From positions 6,076,648 through 6,140,647 of the forward strand of contig NC_081552.1 of NCBI RefSeq assembly GCF_963082655.1: a stretch of DNA of 64,000 nucleotides, given 5' to 3'. Under the pieces are notes generated by a model. That model saw only the letters and a program-made list of their open reading frames with translations. It made no database searches and had not been told where the DNA came from. The stretch comes from Stomoxys calcitrans (Eukaryota; Arthropoda; Insecta; Diptera; Muscidae). Below, piece after piece: positions 57,317 through 64,000 of this stretch (position 1 is the first letter of the stretch; each line of letters opens with the position of its first letter). Both the position numbers and the translations under genes were made by a program.

Positions 57317-57852
57317 GATCCGTCCGTCTGTCGAAATCACGAAAGCGGTCGAACGCGTAAAGCTAGCCGCTTGAAATTTTGCACAGATAATTCTAATTGA
57401 TGTAGGTCGTTGGGGATTGCAAATGAGCCATATCGGTTCAGATAAAGATATAGCTCCCATATAAACCGATTTCCCAATTTGAATTCTTGAGCCCCTATAA
57501 GCCGTAATTATTGTGCGATTTGGCTTAAATTTTGCGGGTGGTGTTCCGTTATGACTTCCAACGGCTGTGCCAAATACGACATAGCTTTAGTCCAAGCCGC
57601 AATTTTTGTCCGATTTGGCTGAAATTTGTCATGCGGTATTCTGTTACGACTTCCAACAACTATGCTAAATACAGTCCAAATCAGTCTATAACCTGATATA
57701 GCTCCCATATAAACCAGTCTCCCGACCATCCTTGTTCTGTTCCGAGAAGCTTTAATTTTTGCTGGTCTAACAGAAGTTTGGTATGTGTAGTAAAATTATG
57801 CCCTTCAACTGAATTTATTTTGTATACATTTTTCGCAGAATATATGGTGGTG
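57317..57852 (+). mobile_element. Mini-me-like element, truncated
   Basis: It starts at GTCCGTCTGTCGAAATC and has three units ('ttggctgaaattt..catgcgg', 'cccatataaacc'). It ends 'cagaatatatggtggtggg' without hairpin. Confidence 0.75.
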
Positions 57853-57970
57853 GGCAGCGTTGACGTTATGGGCTTTTTCTACAAAACTTGGTAGCATTTA
57901 CTTTCAACTTTAAGGGTTTGGTCGGATGGACGATCCATCTCGATTTTGGTAGGTTTTTAGCGAAATTGTG

Positions 57971-59132
57971 CTTTTATACCCACCACCATATTAGGGGCAT
58001 ATTCATTTAGTCATTCCGTTTGAAACACATCGAAATATCCATTTCCGACCCAAAATTAGATTCTTTATTGGGTCTGTCCGTCCGCCAGTATGCATACGTG
58101 TCTAAAATTAAGATATTAAGCTGAAATTTGAGACAGGCCCATAGATTTTTCTTACTCAGGTTAAGTTCTTGAATGAACCAAATCCGATTTTATTTGCATA
58201 TAGCTGCCATATAGACCGATCCACAGTGGGAAATAAAGACGGGCTAAAGCCTGGCGAAGCCCACATTTTGATTCCCTACACCACATTGGATATGCAGGCT
58301 AAGTCGTCGAATTTAAAATTTGCTTAAATTTGATGTGTAGAAATTCGATTCAAATCTGTACATATTGTAAAAGCCATAGAGTATCGATTGATAAAAGTAT
58401 AAATCGGCCCGAGAAAGTACTTGTGCCAAAATTGAAGACGATCGGATGAACATTGCGACTTTGTAGACAAATTAACATGGACAGACGGACATGGCTAAAT
58501 GGAATCAGAAAGTGTTTCTGCGTCAATCGGTATACTTATCAATGGGTCTATCTCACTTCCTTCTAGGTGTTACAAACAAATTCACTTAGTTATAAAACCC
58601 TGTACCATACTACTGGTGTAGGGTACAAATATGCCATTTGAGTACGGATAGAGATATATCTTTGAAATGGCAGACAATATTAAAGTTGATCACCTCTGTA
58701 TTTCAAAAAATTGTTCGGGCTGTCAAACCTTTATTTCTTGTCCAATTTTCATCCCACTGTGCGATCTGCTGATTAACGGTCTTAAGCCCATAACAGCCGC
58801 ATTTATTATTCGATTTCGCTGAAAGTTGGAACAATGAGATATTGACCATATTACGACCAAATATGGTCAATGTCGGACTATATAAACCAATCTGCTGATT
58901 TGAGATTTTTGCTTGTGAACATAAAACAAGTAAAATCATATATTATTAAATAAGTAATAACTTCTACAAGAAATTGCGTTTATTTTGATTTAGTTTACCA
59001 ATTTGTTGGAGTGGCAGGGAATTTGGTAGATTTTTTGAAAAATATTGGTCGGAAAACTTTTTTTGTAGTGGCATCGCTGGTGGTGGGCTCCCAAGATTCG
59101 ATCCGGCCGAACTTAACACGCTTTCACTTGTT
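57971..59132 (+). mobile_element. Mini-me-like element containing a family B piece
   Basis: TATACCCACCACCATATTAG and one unit precede 58220. 58230-58630 is family B, ending CCTGTACCATACTACTGG. Mini-me sequence resumes and ends with the hairpin-like TTCGATCCGGCCGAA and 'aacacgctttcacttg'. Confidence 0.7.
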
Positions 59133-59263
59133 TATACATACATACTTACCTTGTTAAATGGAATTGAAAATTGAAACATTTATTTCTAACAAAAGGCAAG
59201 TTAAAAAAAAAGAAAGGTTTGTCGAAAAACAGCCTTTAAAATTAGAATTTGTATGTATGTATA

Positions 59264-59376
59264 TCAAACCAGTAAAAACGTGTTAAGTTTATCCGAACTT
59301 TGGATACCCACCACCATGGACATATTATTCATCCTTTTTTATTGTAACTCCACTACCATATCCATAGTTATAATGG
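59264..59376 (-). mobile_element. Mini-me-like hairpin-end fragment
   Basis: 'ccagtaaaaacgtgttaag', an eroded hairpin, and GATACCCACCACCATGG. It stops where the mariner relic begins. Confidence 0.65.
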
Positions 59377-59650
59377 TTTTCAGCAAAACTGGTCTAAACA
59401 GCTCACGCACATTTCGTGTTTTGTTTCACTGTCAAACACTTTCAGTTTGGTCTATAATTTAACCATGAGTCTTACAAACGAACAACTCTAGCAAGTTATT
59501 GAATTTTATTATCAAAATGCGTGCACTGTTAAGAAAGTTCATTCATTCAAAATTGTGTTCAGCGACGAAGTTCATTTTTGGTTCAATGGGTACGTAAATA
59601 AGCAGAATTGTCGATTTTGGAGTGAAGATCAGCCAGAAGCATTGCAAGAT
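59377..59650 (+). pseudogene. Mariner-type transposase relic C
   Basis: A leader like that of relic A is followed by a start codon at 59465, a stop at the ninth codon, and YYQNACTVKKVH. After an internal deletion comes FSDEVHFWFNGYVNKQNCRF, the block with the first catalytic Asp. The sequence is cut off at 59650 by a Mini-me copy. The deletion removes nearly the same part as in relic A. Confidence 0.8.
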
Positions 59651-60862
59651 GTTAAGTCCGGCCGGGCCGAACTTTGGATACCCACCACCCATCGGGTATA
59701 TATGCAAACCACCTTTCTTCCTAATCCGGTGAAAAATGCATAATTTATGCCCCCGTAGCAGCTATTGAAATGTGGTCCGATTTGGACCAAATTCGACATT
59801 GAGTGGTCTAATAAGTACAAGTCATTGTTCAATTTTGTAGAACAAATATTAGTCTTTTTGGTAGCCATATCCAAATATAGACCGATCCGAACCATATACG
59901 ATACGGATGTTGAAAAACCTAACATAAGTCACTGTGTCAAATTTCAGCGAAATCAGATTATAAATGTGCCTTTTATGGACCAAGACTTTAAATCGAGAGA
60001 TCGGTCTATATGACAGCAATATCCAAATCTGAACCGATCTGGACCAAATTAAGAAAGGATATCGAAGGACCTTACACAACTGACTGTCCCAAATTTTCAC
60101 AAAAACCTTTAATCGAGAAATCAGTCTATATAGCAGCTATAACCAAATCTAAACCGATCTGAGACAAATAGAAGAAGAATGTTGAAGGGCCTAATACAAC
60201 TCACTGCCCCAAATTGCGGCAAAATCGGACAATAAATGCGCCTAAATAAATGCACCCTAAATCGAGGGATCGGTCTATATGGCAGCCTTATCGAAATCTG
60301 GGCCGATCTGGGCCATTATGCACAAAGATGTCGACGGGCCTAACCTAAATCAATGTCAGAATTTCGGCGACATCGGACAATAAATGCTCCTTTTATGAGT
60401 CCAAAACCTTAAATCGAGAGATCGGTCTATATGGCAGGTGTATCAATATCTGAAACGAACTGTACCAAATTGAAAAAGGATATCGAAGGACCTAACACAT
60501 CTCACTGTCCCAAATTTTGGCAAAATCGGTCAATAAATGGGCCTAAGACCCTAAATCGATTGATCGGTCTATATGGGGGCTATATCAAGATATAGTCCAA
60601 TAAAGCCCATCTTCGAACTTAACCTGCTTATGGACAAAAAAAGAATCTGTGCAAAGTTCCAGCTCAGTATCTCTATTTTTAAAGACTGTAGCGTGATATC
60701 AACAGACGGACAGACAGACGGACATGCCTAGATCGTCTTAGATTTTTAGGGTGATCAAGAATATATATATACTTTATAGGGTCGGAAATGGATATTTCAA
60801 TGTGTTGCAAACGGAATGACAAAATGAATATACCCCCATCCTTCGGTGGTGGGTATACAAAT
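59650..60862 (-). mobile_element. Mini-me-like element inserted after the mariner relic
   Basis: Hairpin CCGGCCGGGCCGAA with 'gatacccaccacccatcggg', five to six units ('agagatcggtctatatggca'), CAGACGGACAGACAGACGGA, core, (TA)n and 'cccccatccttcggtggtgg' at the right. Same subfamily as 801-1830. Confidence 0.9.
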
Positions 60863-62340
60863 TTTAGTGTTCCAAAACTACGCTCTAAGAATTCACCCTT
60901 TAGAAAAAACCATTAAAAAGTTTAATTAAATAATTCTCTTATATAGACATATTTTGTTTTGAAGTTTCCAACAAAATTTGGCTATGATTTAATCTATGCA
61001 TATGTCCCCAAAAATAATTACTTTCTGCCAACCTGGGATACCTATTTTGTTTTCACACTTTGAGGATATTTGCCACATGCAAATACAATAATTTTTAAAA
61101 TGAAACAAATGACCCTTCCTGGAATTATGCACACTTTATTTTTATTTTTGAAAAAGAAACCTCATATTTATTTTTGCACGCAAAACAAAAGTCCTCGATA
61201 AGTAAAGATCTACACCTCTGTCCCAAATTTGATTTTATGCAAAATACCTTGGGTAAGCAAACGTGTGCACTTGACATATGTAAACTTTTCAACTCCATTG
61301 TGCCATAATGAATGGATGTATGAAATTCATTACTTTTGTTTAACGTCTACCTCACCAAAGACTGTTTGAAGTAGCATGAGTTGGAGAGTGTGAAACACTT
61401 TTGAACCAAGGCAAAATTTTTATGTAGATGTCGTCACCAGCTTCAGCAACAACATTAAAATCATCCTCTGTTATTGTCATCTTATGTGCTTGCTACAGTC
61501 ACCCGTCTCTCTCTCTCTCTCTCTCTCTCTCCATGTCTCTTTAAGGTTTTCATTGTGACGATAGTCGTTATATGGATATTATTAGAAACTTTTGTTCAAG
61601 TATTTACTCGTTTGCATGTTTGTTTTGTGTTAGAGAGCTTATTTTAACAATGTGTTGATAATGTAATTTTTTACACTAGAAACTCCCTCCACTCCAAGGA
61701 TTTTTTGTAAACTGCCACAAAATTTGAAAATCAATGTAAGCTTTCCTATGGAGAATAGTTTGTTATGCATGCTTTTGAATGGATTTTAAATTAAGTTTGG
61801 TTTTTGTTGTTCGAATTGTTGAAGTGTCAAAATGCATTAGTCGCACCGTACCACACAACTATGAGACTGAAAGGAAATGAATACCCATTTGGAATTTCTT
61901 TAAGACGTGAGCTAGATTGCATTGTTTCATTTATGAAGTAAAATAAAATAAAAATGCATACTTTAAGGCTTGCGTAATTTCCAATGTGGTGAAGTGAGTT
62001 TACAAGAGGTGTGAAAGGCTTGTTTATTAAAAGCAGATTTTGAGAGGATTTCATAGGATTTTGGGATGAATTTCCTCATATCGTTTATAGCGTAGTCTTA
62101 CTTACCTTTACCCATTAACGGCGAATGGGTAGAAAAATACCCAAAAATAGAGCTGTCGTAAAAAAACCTCTAGCACGAGTTAGGAAAGAGGTAAAGAAAT
62201 TTGGTTTGGTGTGTAGTACAGTATTGAAAACATTTCACGAAAATTTTAATTTCTTTCAGAAACAAAAAAATTCTTTCAGAAAGAAAATGTCTACGAAATG
62301 ATATTTCTCTCAAAAATTAAAATTTTTCTCAAAATACAAA
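60863..62340. other. Unassigned sequence
   Basis: Apparently single-copy AT-rich DNA with one CT microsatellite. I looked for a gene 2 exon with a second cysteine pair and found none. Confidence 0.4.
61506..61531. repeat. (TC)13 microsatellite
   Basis: Uninterrupted TC dinucleotide run. Confidence 0.9.
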
Positions 62341-62341
62341 A

Positions 62342-62820
62342 TTTCTCTAGGTCCATGTCACGCCCCTAAGTTGGTTCAAGTCTGGTATTGTGTCCCCACC
62401 TGAGTACCGGTGTCTGTTAGCCGCGAAAGCCGGATTTTCGTCGTCCTACCGACTATTTCACTGTTCCACAGTGCTACATTGGCATTCGTCGCCCACGCTA
62501 TTAACTCGGACTGCAACGACCCGAAACCAAGTTTATTAATGGCAGTCCTCTGGCCTTCACCGCTAAATCGTCTCCCACTTACTCCATTATGGCCCGGCAC
62601 CCAAATGATGCCGATTGTGCCATTATCAGAGAAGGTGTTAATCTCCTTCTTACATCCCAAGATTGTTCGTGATCTTACCGTCCTGGTTGTTATTGCCCTT
62701 ATGGCCATTTTACTGTCCGTAAAGATGTACACACTCGACGTCCCTCACGCATTCCGTGATCGCCCGGATTTACGTCAGCAGGACCGTGTCCTTAAAAGTA
62801 ACAATTTCTCTCAGAAATAA
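62342..62820 (-). pseudogene. Degenerate LINE RNase H domain
   Basis: The minus-strand translation gives VYIFTDSKMAIRAITTRTVR, then GTIGIIWVPGHNGVSG, then QSELIAWATN and LSRLTDTGTQ. TDS with its catalytic Asp and WVPGH.GV.G are RNase H motifs found at the end of I/R1/LOA-type LINE ORF2. The expected NE.AD after the second motif reads RRFSG, so its Asp is lost and the domain is dead. It is not joined to the RT relic at 6385-7161. Confidence 0.8.
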
Positions 62821-62916
62821 TGGAAAAATTGGAGTGCCCAAAGTTGGAAATTTGCTATATCGAAAATAACAAAAAAAAAAAAATTTCCTTAAAATTCAAA
62901 TTTCCAATAATAAAAA

Positions 62917-63112
62917 ATGCGAGCTAGCTCAGCCACATTTCGAAATGTATACCAATAAATGAATCAGGTAACTTAATACTTAATAACTAACTAACTAACT
63001 AACTTAATAAGTAATATTTCACAAATTAAAATCATCTCTTCCAACAAAATCTCTAAAAAATTTAATCAAAAGTAATCAAAACAAATAACAGAAACCATAA
63101 AAAGTAGAATAA
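62917..63112 (+). repeat. Dispersed repeat R-c, copy 2
   Basis: Matches 31690-31870; it has gained an AACT microsatellite at 62984-63004. Confidence 0.65.
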
Positions 63113-63131
63113 ATTTTTTTTCAGCAGACTT

Positions 63132-63300
63132 GTGCACTCAAAACAGCAGATTTTGTTAGTTGAAATAGCAGCAAGAAATGTTTGCTAATACAGCAGCCCT
63201 TTGTTTGCTGAGACAGCAGTAATGTCTGCTTTCCCATTTTCAGCAGACAAAAACTGCAAAAATTTTTGCTGTTTTGAATAACAAATTTGGTTGAGTGTAC
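63132..63300 (-). mobile_element. CAGCAG MITE, complete copy
   Basis: 169 bp with terminal repeats GTGCACTCAA and TTGAGTGTAC (9 of 10 paired) and six CAGCAG/CTGCTG-like blocks inside. It defines both ends of the family seen at 10293, 12034 and 12290. Confidence 0.7.
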
Positions 63301-63485
63301 ACTAAGATTTAAAATATTTTTTAAAATTTAAATATGTTTTCAATTTGAGACTCATGTTCACGCAGCGCCTGCATGTTAAGAAATGAAAGACATTTAAACA
63401 GAAACCCTTTTTGTTGAACTCGGCCTTCGCATACCACAATTTTTGATTGAGCATTCATCTACGACAATTTTAGTCTTTTCCTTTA

Positions 63486-64000
63486 TTATACCCTCCACCA
63501 TAAGATGGGGGGTATACTAATTTCGTCATTCTGTTTGTAACTACTCGAAATATTCGTCTGAGACCCCATAAAGTATATATATTCTTGATCGTCGCGACAT
63601 TTTATGTCGATCTAGCCATGTCCGTCCGTCTGTCCGTCCGTCCGTCCGTCCGTCTGTCTGTCGAAAGCACGCTAACTTCCGAAGGAGTAAAGCTAGCCGC
63701 TTGAAATTTTGCACAAATACTTCTTATTAGTGTAGGTCGGTTGGTATTGTAAATGGGCCATATCGGTCCATGTTTTGATATAGCTGCCATATAAACTGAT
63801 CTTGGGTCTTGACTTCTTGAGCCTCTAGAGTGCGCAATTCTTATCCGATCAGAATGAAATTTTGCACGACGTGTTTTGTTATGATATTCAACAACTGTGC
63901 CAAGTATGGTTCAAATCGGTTTATAACCTGATATAGCTGCCATATAAACCGATCTTGGGTCTTGACTTCTTGAGCCTCTAGAGTGCGCACTTCTTATCCG
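63486..64000 (+). mobile_element. Mini-me-like element, runs off the window
   Basis: TATACCCTCCACCATAAG, (TA)n, core, a 43-bp GTCY tract (63620-63662) and two units spaced 153 bp (63798, 63951). Nearly identical to 33598 onward, so likely a recent insertion. Confidence 0.9.

Noticed and set aside
62410..62820. Plus-strand open frame of 136 codons
   Set aside because: It is the antisense shadow of the LINE RNase H relic.

Overview
This window is non-coding-rich eukaryotic DNA from a dipteran. It most likely comes from a calyptrate (muscid-type) fly: it is AT-rich, has spliced genes with long introns, and contains many interspersed elements carrying paired (TA)n and (GTCY)n tracts, tRNA-derived SINEs and mariner relics. 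The species cannot be fixed from the sequence alone. No bacterial genes, CRISPR arrays or rRNA genes are present.

Two incomplete host genes are supported, both on the + strand. Gene 1 has exons at 9300-9474 and 19282-19468, joined in phase across a 9.8 kb intron; its 5' exon(s) were not found. Gene 2 has a first exon at 40167-40374 with a signal peptide and a second at 46384-46567, joined in phase across a 6.0 kb intron; its 3' end was not found. Both encode small proteins with spaced cysteine pairs that resemble insect secreted DM4/DM12-like families. Their function is unknown.

Nearly everything else is mobile or repetitive DNA. The dominant family (about 25 copies, very roughly 29 percent of the window) is a Mini-me/DINE-1-like element. 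It has a subterminal inverted repeat TATACCCTCCACCATA, a GC hairpin (TTCGGCCCGGCCGAA) near one end, a short core between (TA)n and (GTCY)n, and internal tandem units of about 150 bp. These features fit Helentron-associated elements. For this family '+' means the hairpin end lies to the right. Further families are: a tRNA-derived SINE (four copies, two with 13-bp target duplications), a SINE-like element of about 400 bp with a CAA tail (three copies, one with a 13-bp duplication), degenerate non-LTR retrotransposons, two mariner lineages, a 235-238 bp mariner-type MITE (three copies), several other MITEs, and three other tandem or dispersed repeat families called B, C and D here.

Layout: 0-9 kb repeats and LINE relics; 9.3-19.5 kb gene 1 with a repeat-filled intron; 20-39 kb an intergenic repeat sea containing the largest tandem arrays; 40.2-46.6 kb the start of gene 2; 47-64 kb more nested repeats. 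I saw no sign of a new defence, metabolic or regulatory system. The most notable observations are structural: a MITE sitting exactly at the centre of a near-perfect 148-bp palindrome, a strict 153-bp array, and a graded series of microsatellite lengths within one element family.
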